Shown here: positions 11,308-22,784 of the stretch, piece by piece
How positions within the stretch are numbered: the stretch's first letter is position 1
How the letters are laid out: the number at the start of each line of letters is the position of its first letter
Source of the DNA: Uranotaenia lowii
Taxonomy: Eukaryota > Arthropoda > Insecta > Diptera > Culicidae
DNA: 64,000 nucleotides
Reading direction: 5' to 3'
Assembly (NCBI RefSeq): GCF_029784155.1
Contig: NC_073692.1
Location: 434,411,228-434,475,227 of the forward strand
The notes under the pieces: generated by a model
The model's input: only the letters and a program-made list of their open reading frames with translations
What the model was told of the DNA's origin: nothing
Databases searched by the model: none
Made by a program: the position numbers and the translations under genes

Positions 11308-11407
11308 TTCTAAAACATTTGAATGAGACTTGTCAACGAAAACTTTCTGACAAGAGATTTGATATTAGCCTGAAAAGTTCATTTTGCACTTCATCCCGAA
11401 ATTCCAC

Positions 11408-12560
11408 CCCGCTAGCGGTTCAAATATTTTGCGCACGATTTGATCACCATGTTTACCGTAGATTTTTCACAACTTTTGCAATCGAAATGATCGAACTTGA
11501 CTGAACCTCTTACATTTTTTACCTCCATGGAATTAATCATTTTCACTATTATTCAAATTGATGCTCATATCTCTTTGAACGATTTTTGTAAGAAGTGTAT
11601 TCGAAAAAAAAATGCAACACATTGTTGTTTAAATTACTTTTGTATACATGGATAGAAATTTATGAAATTTTCAACTATTTAAGCTACCTGGCAATGTAAT
11701 GTTAAAATGTGAATATTTTAGTGATGTTCAGTCAAATGGTTTTTGAGAGAACGTCCAATAAAGAAGTTTTTCTCCTATAATTCTTGGGCAACACGTGTGA
11801 CATCTGCATTTGTTGCATACTTTTAATCGTTTTTTTTTTTTTAATTAGGGCTTTTGTTGATTACGTTTTCTTTTTCCTGAAGCTTGAACTTGAAAATAAC
11901 TCGATTTTTCTTTATTTGGTCGAAGTTATAACAAATTTAGCTGATTGTTCTTCTTCGGCACAAATACTACATATTTGACTTTTTTCACTCCACCACATTT
12001 TTTGCACGATTCTAGATCCCGATAAAACAGTGTTTACTCTTTGTGGGACCAGTTGATGTGCTTTACAGAGAAAATGGTCGCATTTGGAAGCAGTCTTCGT
12101 TGTATTTTAAGCCATTCATCGTGTCAATCGTTATGAAACACTGAATGATTTGCAATTTCCACAGATCCCTAGCCTTTTTAAGTTAAATTTTTCAACTTTT
12201 ATCTCCTTGTTAATTTCCTTAAAATACAGGCAACCTACCAGGTGACCGTTTCAAAGTTTATTTGCTCTCCATTGTGATTTTTTTTCCAAAATATTCACCT
12301 AATAGCAGTCCAAATATTTTGTGCGCGATTTCACCACCGTATTTTGTTCATTTTATCGGTGGACAGCTTTTATATCTAGAAGAAATGAAGTCACTTATGT
12401 TTATGAGTCAGCTAGAGGAACCAGTCAATAAATTTTATCTTTTATATCACTTCCAATATTGATATTTTCGAACTCAGCTTGAAAAAACCTCTTTCATTAC
12501 TCAACTTCATGGAATCCATCATCTTCACTGTTATTAAAACTTTGGCTCACTTTTGGATCA
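11408..12560 (+). repeat. Diverged local duplication (about 0.9-1 kb apart)
   Basis: Blocks near 11411 and 12301 (TAGC-GT-CAAATATTTTG, then CGATTT-A-CACC) and near 11526 and 12508 (CATGGAAT-ATCAT-TTCACT) recur in order and orientation. The offset grows from about 890 to about 980 bp. The copies are old and indel-rich, and it is unclear whether they belong to one element or a local segment duplication. Confidence 0.5.
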
Positions 12561-14123
12561 TCTTGGACTTCTTAAACGATTTATCATGAGACTTTGAGTA
12601 GTTGAGTTGAGTAGTTGAATTCCAGCTATTTTTGGGTCTCCCACTGAGACTTTCCAGGATTATTCTCGATTCTGCCCGAAATATTTTGTCAATGAACTCC
12701 AGTATTTCACGGTATCTCAAAAACCACTTAACAGATTCTCACCAAATTTTATACACGTAAACACTATTTTTTTCTTTTTGATAGGAGTTGGTTACACACT
12801 ACGTTACTGGGTAGCTTCACTGAAAATTTCATCAACTTCCATTCATGCAGTTATTTACAAAACAAAATGTAAATGCAAGGAAAGAGCGGAACATTTTTCT
12901 TCAAGCCAAATATGAATGTTTCTTCCAGAAAACATTGTAACCTCTCCTCAAATCAGCAATGTGCGCTAAGAATAGAACCTAGTTTATCGACACCACCATA
13001 AATGGATATGGTTATAGAACATTCATGTTTGCCACAGTTGGTTCAGTTGGTCAGTAGAGCTCCCTTTAACCCTCCGCAGAATTCAACAAGCCGGATATTA
13101 TTATCAACAATTTATTCATGTGCTAATAGAAAAATCCATTCACACATTCGATTTCATATTCCCCGAAATTGGCTTATGTGTTTGGTTGTGTATGGGTGCT
13201 AAAACTGTTATTATCGGCTGGTGCTTTATTTTCGTGCCCAGGATTATACTTCCGATCGGTTTCAGCCCATTAATATTGATTGACACAAGTCTGGTTGGAG
13301 TTCGAATCCGGTGTGTAGTCACCTGGTTTTTCGTACTAGCTAGTGAACGACGACGACAAAAAAAATCTCTTTTCCACGAAAAAGCTCTGTGATGATGATT
13401 ATTTCACTGTTACTGATCCGGTGTGGTGCGTCTCGTACGAAAACGGGTCGACTTCCAATTCGCTATTCTTATTCAGCTCACAGAATCTCAACCTTTCGCC
13501 AAGCTTTCTCACCACTCACATGTGAATATTATTCTTCAATATTTAACGTGTTATTATGCTGTATTATTGAAGAAGCGTTGAATGGGAAAACGCAATAAAA
13601 AGATGAACGAATATCAGCTGGCTTTCGTGCTCGTACCTTCCATAAGCATAGTTTGTACCACGTCTTTTGGTTCCATCCATTCATATTGGTGGGAAGACTA
13701 CTCGGGCGTAAGCGCATAAATAATAAATACCGTCGATACTTTCGATGTCTGCCGATTCAATGGCCTGGTGCTGAAATGAGTGAGTGGTGGAGCCACGTTC
13801 TGCATTTGCCGGCCTTGGTCGGAGGAAAAATAAGAAGCCATGCCAGCATCACCATCCATTTCTTGCTCTTGAGTAACTTTAGTCGATAAATTTGCCCGGA
13901 AAAATTGGCAGCCCTGAAGTCTGGAGTCTGGAAAAACTGTTACACCAGACGGTTTCAATAGCTGGGTTCAACACTTTCCAGAAATCCATGTGAACGAACC
14001 CGTCCCCAATATTGGGTAGTTTTCCTTTCGAATCCTACCGGTAACGTACACGAACTTTACCCCACCATAGTAGGCCACGTAAACCGGACGAAGAAGACAT
14101 TCATTGTGGTGCTGCGAAATCAA
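12561..14123. other. Gene-free sequence
   Basis: No coding region recognised. A lone B-box-like GAGTTCGAATCC at 13298-13309 has no convincing A box. Confidence 0.4.
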
Positions 14124-15754
14124 TCTTCTAATATATAAAGATGAGTTGGACTATATATGTTTGTTTGTATGCACCTTATACAAATCCACACCGCTTAACC
14201 GATCAGCCTGAAACTTGGTACAGAGATGTAGTTGGACCGGGGTAAGGTTTTGGTAATAGTTCCAAGCCCCTCCAACCTAAGAAAAGGGACCCTCCCATAC
14301 AGCTTTCTATTTTATTCCGTCGAACCAAAAGTCATGGCACCCATTTTGTCAACCGACTTTTTTCCCCTTGGCGGTTATTTTCACCATCACCATATGGGTC
14401 GGGCATTAGGAACGACCGTCCAGAGTTACGTGTACTGGAAAGCAAATCAAAGCTTGCTGGGCTTAAAAATTTGAAAGGGGAAATTTTGGCGGGTGTTTTT
14501 TGTACATTCAACTGCTAAAAGCACGTGGTACTGGTACGAGATTCTTTGATGCAATAATGAACTCACATTTTGGATTGAAAAAAAAAACAACTAGCCTGTT
14601 AAGTATTTATTGAATAGAATTGTAGTGGTTTTCAAAGTGGTGGGGGCTTCGAGAGTCTCAGAATGAGGGTAGGCTTAATAGCGGCACGTTATACAAACAT
14701 ACGGAAAAATTGTGCCTAACAAGAATATATAATGAACTGGGAACAGGGAACAGTGAATTAACTTCTTCAGCTGAATAACTATTTGGACTGAGTGCTGAAA
14801 AACTATTGGGCAGATTTTCATAAATTCCAGCTTTTAAGATCAAACAATTTTCATATTTTTTAATTCCATATAGAGAAAAAAGGAAAATAAGAGTCAAATT
14901 TAAAAGTTGAAGGCTTCGATTTCAACGCTTTAATAGCCGTCGGGGAATTTAAACGGGGGAATTGAAAATTTTAAAGATAATTGAGATTTTTGGTTTTATA
15001 CATTTCAAAATCATTGGCCAATTTATAATTTTTGAATTTTTTTTTTCTCGTTATCAATGAGTTCAATTCTACCATCCAATTTTGAGAATACTTAATGTAG
15101 AACCTTTTGGTGCTGCGAATTCAAACAAATGATATCTAAAATTTTTAACATTGATCACTCTTCACAATAATTAATAGGATGATTGTGCCCAAGAATCGAA
15201 ACATTGAAATAAAACTCAAATAAAACCTTTTTCATATCTAACATCATAATGGTAAATTCGGTTAAGATGATTTATTTTCGATAACATCAAAAACTATGAG
15301 TGGAACTTTTAACATTTAAGAACAAGTATTCATAAAACCGCGTGAAATTAAAAAAGCAAAAAAAAGGCAATCATACAATTGAAAACATGAAAAGTGAGTA
15401 TTTATCATGGTTCAACAAGATTTAGAAGTCTATTGAGAAAATTCTTAGTAGATATACTTGAATATAGCATTGTACAGGGAATCATTTTGGAAAGTTAGAG
15501 ATTTTTTTTTAGATTGGGGATGGGAAAAAATTATAACAAATTTATAATTTGAAGATAAAAAATATAAGACGAGATGAAACGAATAAACACAGTGAAAACG
15601 TAAACACAGTAAATAATTTCAATAAAAACTTCAAAAAGACAAACAAATTTCTTATAAGGATGAATATCAAGCTTACAAAATTTTGAAAATTCAAACGACG
15701 CATTTTCACTTATATTTTATGTGAACCCGAGCAAGGCCGGGTAAAATCCGCTAG
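14124..15754 (+). mobile_element. Non-autonomous Helitron
   Basis: It starts TCTTCTAATATATAAAG at 14124, directly after an A. It ends in CTAG at 15751-15754, directly before a T, as expected for Helitron insertion between A and T. Eight bases before CTAG is a hairpin with stem ACCCG/CGGGT around AGCAAGGC (15725-15742). The 5' region carries a TGTTTGTTTGTATGCACC segment followed by CCGCTTAACCGATCAGCC and TGAAACTTGGTA, a layout I associate with insect Helitron 5' ends. There is no Rep or helicase frame in its 1.6 kb, so it would need proteins supplied elsewhere. The interior is AT-rich and unrecognised. Confidence 0.8.
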
Positions 15755-18700
15755 TGCCTTCTACGACTTCAGAGAACCAAAAAAAAAAAACGATGGAAAG
15801 TGTTGACTTGAAGCTTACGTGATCTTTTCTACGTTCCCACATTATCACACACAAAGTTTTCAGCAGGATCAGCCGCACAAAGGCGATTCTTATGATGAAA
15901 ACTAATTCTACACTCCTTACCCAGCACGTAAATCGTTTGTCGTGGGAGTGTTAATCAATTTTTTCGGTCGCTAACCAAGCTGGCCATGAGTGCCAAGCTG
16001 GCCATGAGTGGTCAGAGAGAAACTTTCCCGAAACAGAAATTAAACATTTTACGTGCTTGCAGCACCCTTACGACCATATTGATTTCAACACCCGCGGGGG
16101 AAAAGATGTCGAAATCCAAGAATCGCGGGTGGGCATCTGTTCCCAGAATCATACATAAGAAAGGAAAATGTACACCTGCAATCATTTTTTATTACGAAAC
16201 AAACGAATGATGGAAATGGGCCGTCGGTCGTCGTCTCGATTGGTCATACGAGCCGCTGTTCTGGTCTGGTCTGGCCCCAAGGCATTCCAGCAGGAACTTT
16301 GGCAGTTGGTTGGTGGCCGTGGCCTTTTTTTTTGCTTCCGAGAACGTCCGTCGTCGTCATCGTCGTATTGTGAGGGAGCATTTTCATAATCTTCGATATG
16401 GCAATCGAAGTAGGCCGCTAAGCGATAAGAGCCTTTATTGGGTCATGCATATTTGATTGCATTCCTTGAACGTGGTCCTGGATTGGAATCGAGTTTCAAG
16501 AGCTGTGCAGGCATCATCGGTTTAATGAGCCTAGGCACTGAAAATGATCCAGGATAGATTATAATAATGTATGACTTTATCTGAAGTTTATTGAAATCGT
16601 TTAAACGCTATGAATAATGAACTAGCATTATTAGGAAATGATTTAACAAAAAAAATGTCATCCAAATTTTCATGGGAAACTGTTAAGAAGACGTTGAACC
16701 AAACAATCGACTTTCTTGAATTGTTACGTTATGTAAGAATTTTATGCTGGTAAATTTAATTCATTCTTCTAATCTAATTTTCTATTGACATAGATTAACA
16801 TACTAAGTTGAACGACATTGAAAAACATCTTCTCATATCTCACGGTATTGTCCAGATAGAAACAAAGTGAGCCCATAAGTAAGGTAGCCATGTATCCAGA
16901 CTACCCAATTGTACTGAAACAGATTCTTGTAGAAATTTAGATTAATAGGCGATGGAATCGAATAGTTGTTCTTTCAATATTTAAAAAAAATCTGTAAGAT
17001 CTGTCAAAAGTTAGTGAAATTTCAGCTGTATTCCACTTGTACTAATGCAAAACCATCACCAAAATTCGGCAGCGCTTCCATCGCCTTTTGAATGAAAATG
17101 ATAACTTCGTTTAATGTTTCATAATAAGATATCATGAAGCAAATTGAAAAAAAATCTTTAAATAAAAAAAACAATAATTATTTTTGTTGGATAGGAATCC
17201 CTCAAGAACAATAAAAACTTTAGGAAGACTTGGTAGGCTGTGCTTGGAAGTGACAGGAGTGTTTTTTAAGTGCTCGAAAAATTTTCTGTAAAAAAGTTAA
17301 AGAGTCAAAATGTTCATTCAAATTTTAAAGAATTTGTTGTTTACGGGTTCGTGCGCTCGATTGATTATTGATCGGAAATCTACACGTGTTTTTTTACTAA
17401 GATATGGATCAACCCACGAGTAACCATATGTCAATAGGCCACTGAGTAAGTAGGACGCCCTCCCATCACAAAACGATTATTTGAATGCCGCCGCCCAACT
17501 GCAAGGTTAAATCAATTTTATTGCCAATGTCCCGTTCTCAAGAGTCACATTACCACCATTCATGATATTTTATAGCGATTTTTATTGCATACAACATACC
17601 ATTTCCAGGCTTTTCCTCGGCCCATATAATCATCATCATTCGCTTCGCATAGAATAGATGTGTGAAGGCAGGCAACGGAAAACTTGAAAAGAAGAAAGAG
17701 ATAGGGGAGGAGCGGGCTATATGCGCCTATTAAGCAGAACACTGATTTAATCAAATATCACATCGAATATGTGTACAAAAACTATATACACGTGTGCAGG
17801 CATCTGTTTTCTATACATTGGAGTAATTTTTATGTTAAAATTTTCTTCTGTTTCCAGGAAAACGATTTTATTGTAAGTGTTGTCTAAAATGCCGAACCTC
17901 AAACCGTGCGGGCTAAATGCGCCTATTTATGTTTTGAACAAAATTCCTGTTTTTGGGAAATATTTCGGTATAACTTTATTGAAACTGCTAGGAAGTAATA
18001 ATTTCCGTACGATAAAGCTGCAGTTTGATAAAAATCTATGTATATTATAATTTTATGGAATAAAACAAAAGTTAGGGTTGCCATACTATGGAGGCAGTTC
18101 ATGCATGAGAAAAACTTTATCAAATCTGTTTTTGGATCTTCAATTCTCTCTTAAGATGTTATTCAGAGCTTAGATTTGAAGGTTCAATGATAAAAATCAT
18201 TTATTTTTTCTATTTAACCTGTTATTTTAGGATGGAGGCATTTTACAAACATGATGGGGGCATACAAAAACACTCTATTATTCCACAATATAATCATTAT
18301 TAAACCTCCACAAAAGCTGAAATTTGTTTAATTTCTTAAGTTCATTTGAGTAAGAAACAAAAACCATCCTAGTTTTTGTTTTAAGCTTCTTTACGTATAA
18401 TTTTTAAAAGTCGAAATATTACATCAAAATGTATCAAAACCTTATATGATTTTTTAAATTTTTTTGAGTTTGTAAATTCATAAAATTCTTTCTTGCCTTA
18501 TGTTCTAAGCGTATCACCCTCAAAATGCATTGGTCAGATAAGCTGTCTAGTTAGCCATTTCATCAAACAGCCGTAGGGTCATTTAACCCGATAGGCCCAT
18601 TTAGGAAACCTTTCCCCTACGCGCAATTATCGATTATCGCATGTCTGTTGGGGCAAACCTCCCCCGATTCCGATCCGTTTCGATTCGACGGGCGATGGCG

Positions 18701-19478
18701 GCATTGATACTAGAGCCGTAAGTACCCTATGTTCCTGACTAACTTAGGGAACACATTATCCACCTTCTTTTCGCCAATTCCGCACATTCTGCCTAGCGTT
18801 GAATCGCATCGCCAGAGGAGTAAAGATCGAAACAAAAACCGCAACCATCTGATTTCTTTCACTCGGCCGACCGACGCGCATTGCATTGACATGCCGATAT
18901 GCTGAATTTCTTATACTCCCAGTTAGGAAAGATACATAAATAGAAGTCGCCTTGGGCTGAAGTCCATTACGTTTAACGTTAAAATGGGGACGTCACCAAG
19001 TGGCATGTTGGAAAAAAAATTGAAATAAGCCTTGATGTGGGCAGATCAGTTCCCATTGCTGGGAAATGGGTTCATAGTGTGGAATTTAAGGAATTCTTAT
19101 ACAAATTTTAGTTTTGGCATTTTTATTTTTTCAAATAAATTTTTAACAACTGCTATAGTTTTGTAAGTTTATAAATAAAAATGAACCAATAATCTCATTG
19201 TTTTGAAAAATATTTTATCATCAGGAATAAATCATTTTTATCATTTTTGTCAATTAAATAAAAAAATCAATTAATTTTTTTATTTGTATTTTTGAATTAA
19301 TACTAAATTGATAAAAATCGATAAGAATGCGTTACATCGTTTATTCAAGCATCGCAACGACAATGACAGAATGCTGAAAAATTCGACAAAAATGGGAAAG
19401 TTCCTTTTCAAACCGTCTTAAAACATGGGCATTTCCATAAACAACTCACAAACTTTGAATTATTTCTTCGAATTAAAA
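15755..19478. other. Gene-free sequence
   Basis: No gene recognised. It contains a perfect 18-bp tandem duplication of CCAAGCTGGCCATGAGTG at 15975-16010. Two copies of a GGGCTAWATGCGCCTATT phrase lie at about 17715 and 17907. Confidence 0.4.
15975..16010. repeat. 18-bp perfect tandem duplication
   Basis: Two adjacent identical copies of CCAAGCTGGCCATGAGTG. Confidence 0.9.
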
Positions 19479-21246
19479 TTTGTCATTTTTGCCTTTTTTG
19501 TAATTTTTGTAATTTTTGTCATTTTTGTCATTTTTGTCATATTTGTCATATTTGTCATATTTGTCATATTTGTCATTTTTGTCATTTTTGTCATTTTTGT
19601 CATTTTTGTAATTTTTGTCATTTTTGTCATTTTTGTCATTTTTGTCATTTTTGTCATTTTTGTCATTTTTGTCATTTTTGTCATTTTTGTCATTTTTGTC
19701 ATTTTTGTCATTTTTGTCATTTTTGTCATTTTTGTCATTTTTGTCATTTTTGTCATTTCTGTCATTTTTGTCGTTTTTGTCATTTTTGTCATTTTTGTCA
19801 TTTTTGTCATTTTTGTCATTTTTGTCATTTTTGTCATTTTTGTCATTTTTGCCATTTTTGCCATTTTTGTCATTTTTGTCATTTTTGTCATTTTTGTCAT
19901 TTTTGTCATTTTTGTCATTTTTGTCATTTTTGTCATTTTTGTCATTTTTGTCATTTTTGTCATTTTTGTCATTTTTGTCATTTTTGTCATTTTTGTCATT
20001 TTTGTCATTTTTGTCATTTTTGTCATTTTTGTCATTTTTGTCATTTTTGTCATTTTTGTCATTTTTGTCATTTTTGTCATTTTTGTCATTTTTGTCATTT
20101 TTGTCATTTTTGTCATTTTTGTCATTTTTGTCATTTTTGTCATTTTTGTCATTTTTGTCATTTTTGTCATTTTTGTCATTTTTGTCATTTTTGTCACTTT
20201 TGTCATTTTTGTCATTTTTGTCATTTTTGTCATTTTTGTCATTTTTGTCATTTTTGTCATTTTTGTCATTTTTGTCATTTTTGTCATTTTTGTCATTTTT
20301 GTCATTTTTGTCATTTTTGTCATTTTTGTCATTTTGTCATTTTTGTCATTTTTGTCATTTTTGTCATTTTTGTCATTTTTGTCATTTTTGTAATTTTTGT
20401 CATTTTTGTCATTTTTGTCATTTTTGTCATTTTTGTCATTTTTGTCATTTTTGTCATTTTTGTCATTTTTGTCATTTTTGTCATTTTTGTCATTTTTGTC
20501 ATTTTTGTCATTTTTGTCATTTTTGTCATTTTTGTCATTTTTGTCATTTTTGTCATTTTTGTCATTTTTGTCATTTTTGTCATTTTTGTCATTTTTGTCA
20601 TTTTTGTCATTTTTGTCATTTTTGTCATTTTTGTCATTTTTGTCATTTTTGTCATTTTTGTCATTTTTGTCATTTTTGTCATTTTTGTCATTTTTGTCAT
20701 TTTTGTCATTTTTGTCATTTTTGTCATTTTTGTCATTTTTGTCATTTTTGTCATTTTTGTCATTTTTGTCATTTTTGTCATTTTTGTCATTTTTGTCATT
20801 TTTGTCATTTTTGTCATTTTTGTCATTTTTGTCATTTTTGTCATTTTTGTCATTTTTGTCATTTTTGTCATTTTTGTCATTTTTGTCATTTTTGTCATTT
20901 TTGTCATTTTTGTCATTTTTGTCATTTTTGTCATTTTTGTCATTTTTGTCATTTTTGTCATTTTTGTCATTTTTGTCATTTTTGTCATTTTTTTTCATTT
21001 TTTTCATTTTTGTCATTTTTGTCATTTTTGTCATTTTTGTCATTTTTGTCATTTTTGTCATTTTTGTCATTTTTGTCATTTTTGTCATTTTTGTCATTTT
21101 TGTCATTTTTGTCATTTTTGTCATTTTTGTCATTTTTGTCATTTTTGTCATTTTTGTCATTTTTGTCATTTTTGTCATTTTTGTCATTTTTGTCATTTTT
21201 GTCATTTTTGTCATTTTTGTCATTTTTGTCTTTTTTGTCATTTTTA
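19479..21246. repeat. 9-bp satellite array 1, unit TTTTTGTCA
   Basis: About 196 head-to-tail copies over 1.77 kb. The left edge is mixed (TAATTTTTG units, then four TATTTGTCA units at about 19538-19575). The interior is nearly uniform with single-base variants. One unit is 8 bp long near 20332, and near 20989-21010 two units have TTTTTTTTCA-type expansions. Because the unit length is a multiple of three, long open frames made of tripeptide repeats (FVI, SFL, CHF on plus; MTK, DKN on minus) run through it. These are by-products of the repeat, not genes. Slips of one base switch which tripeptide each frame reads. Confidence 0.97.
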
Positions 21247-22258
21247 GAAAAGCCCACTAATTCTTTTCATTTTTTTTCGAAGTCAATTGCTTTCAAAAAG
21301 GGTTTCAGTCCAGAACTGATAATTGTCATTAGTATTCTTGAATCAGAATAAAAATGGTTTAATTTGAAAAGATTGTTTTTAATTATTATGTACCTTAATT
21401 TTTTATTTTCAATAAATTAAAAGCATTCTCTTCGCATCGAGAAACTTAAAATTCAATTTGCAAAATTCAACTTTTACACCCTCTTTCAATCTTAAACACC
21501 CTCATAAAGTTCCCCATAACGTTGAGCCATTCCGTCCGAAGTGCATAATTTTTCGGATTTGCAACGACAGTCAGCTCTCCGTCATTCATTGCCGTGTAAA
21601 GAGCTTTTAAATCCCAACTATCATGTCCCCTGGAGGTTTTGGCTTGGCTTGCCAGTGTCATGCCATTCCACACACAGGGGCTGTTATTTCTTGGCGAATC
21701 TATCAAGCAAGCAAGCGACCTGAAGCATTTCGATTCCACCCACACTCATGGCACAAGCTCAAACAGCAAGCAAGTCAACCTTCTAAATCAGGATTTTACC
21801 TTCAGCTCCTCGCCCTGGCCGTTCCGTGGCAAAATGTCTCCGGGAACCATCTCTGTCAGTTGGTTCGTTAATACTTTTCTCGCGAAAATAGAATTCCTTC
21901 ATCCGCCAACCTTTGGAACGATAACGATTCTGCCGAGTGAGGAGATACCTACCTTGGCAAAGATCTTCAGACCATGCGTTCAGACTTCAGACCAAACCGG
22001 GGAGAACTCACATCCTATATGGGATTTAGCCCCACTCGGGAAAAGGTGACTTGTGCACATGGTAATATCTTTTTCCACTTTTTTTTTCTATATATCTCTA
22101 AAGCTTCATCCCCTGAGGAAACGAGACTCGTCTGGATCTATTACTGCACCTATTTCTCCGGTTTAATCTGCAGTTCTGCTCTTTACCGTTCCTGGCGAAC
22201 GTCGAAGTGCAGCCAGAAAAAAATCCCCCCATTGACGTGGAGCCCAAAACGATATTTT
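21247..22258. other. Gene-free sequence between satellite and BEL element
   Basis: The part from about 21470 to 22260 is less AT-rich than average, but no domain or splice-ready exon is recognisable. Confidence 0.4.
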
Positions 22259-22263
22259 AATAC
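22259..22263. repeat. Target-site duplication of BEL element, left
   Basis: AATAC immediately outside the left LTR, matching 29220-29224. Confidence 0.9.
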
Positions 22264-22675
22264 TGTTAGGGCAGGCCAAGACTCGCCGTTATTTTAACGT
22301 TTTCTCGCGCGATGATGCGGACATCTATAATCCGAAGTTCACTTGAGCTGATTTTGTCTAAGCCGTACAGTATAGATTAATCGTTCACTTTCCACTTTAA
22401 TTTCCGGATAACCTTGGGAAGGAACTTCAGGGATAGCACCTTAAACTTTCAAGCCACTTTCCGGTTAAATGAAGTTGGACTTTGTTTAGGAGAAACAACG
22501 AAGATGACTTCTATACTTTATTGATCTCAAGTGAACACTGATTGCACATATCGATATTAGCTTTTAAGAAGCTGTTCTTTTAGAAAAAAGTAATTACTCG
22601 CGAGAACAATCTTTTTCTACGTATTACAGTGGGTTTGGCCGTATTCATATAAAGTAATTACACCGAATCCTAACA
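22264..22675 (-). repeat. BEL 3' LTR
   Basis: 412 bp, bounded by the inverted pair TGTTA and TAACA. By eye it is the same as 28808-29219 at a constant offset of 6544. For the minus-strand element this is the downstream LTR. Confidence 0.95.
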
Positions 22676-22784
22676 TGGCCGCCACCTTGAAATATTTATA
22701 TTTCAAAATTGTAAGTAGTTGATAATGAAGATGATAATAAAACTATGTCGCATATTTCTCCTGTTAGAACTAACAAGCTGGAAC
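22676..22784 (-). other. BEL 3' untranslated segment with polypurine tract candidate
   Basis: Between the polyprotein stop and the downstream LTR. The minus-strand sequence next to the LTR is AAGGTGGCGGCCA, the place where plus-strand priming would start. The assignment is positional. Confidence 0.6.

Noticed and set aside
13298..13309. B-box-like GAGTTCGAATCC
   Set aside because: No A box at tRNA spacing upstream and no second copy noticed.
16168..16389. Frame with a Ser-rich end in a less AT-rich patch
   Set aside because: Low complexity, no homology or splice context.
19425..21351. Open frames of 219 to 593 codons made of FVI, SFL, CHF, MTK or DKN repeats
   Set aside because: They are by-products of a 9-bp tandem repeat and occur on both strands; not protein genes.
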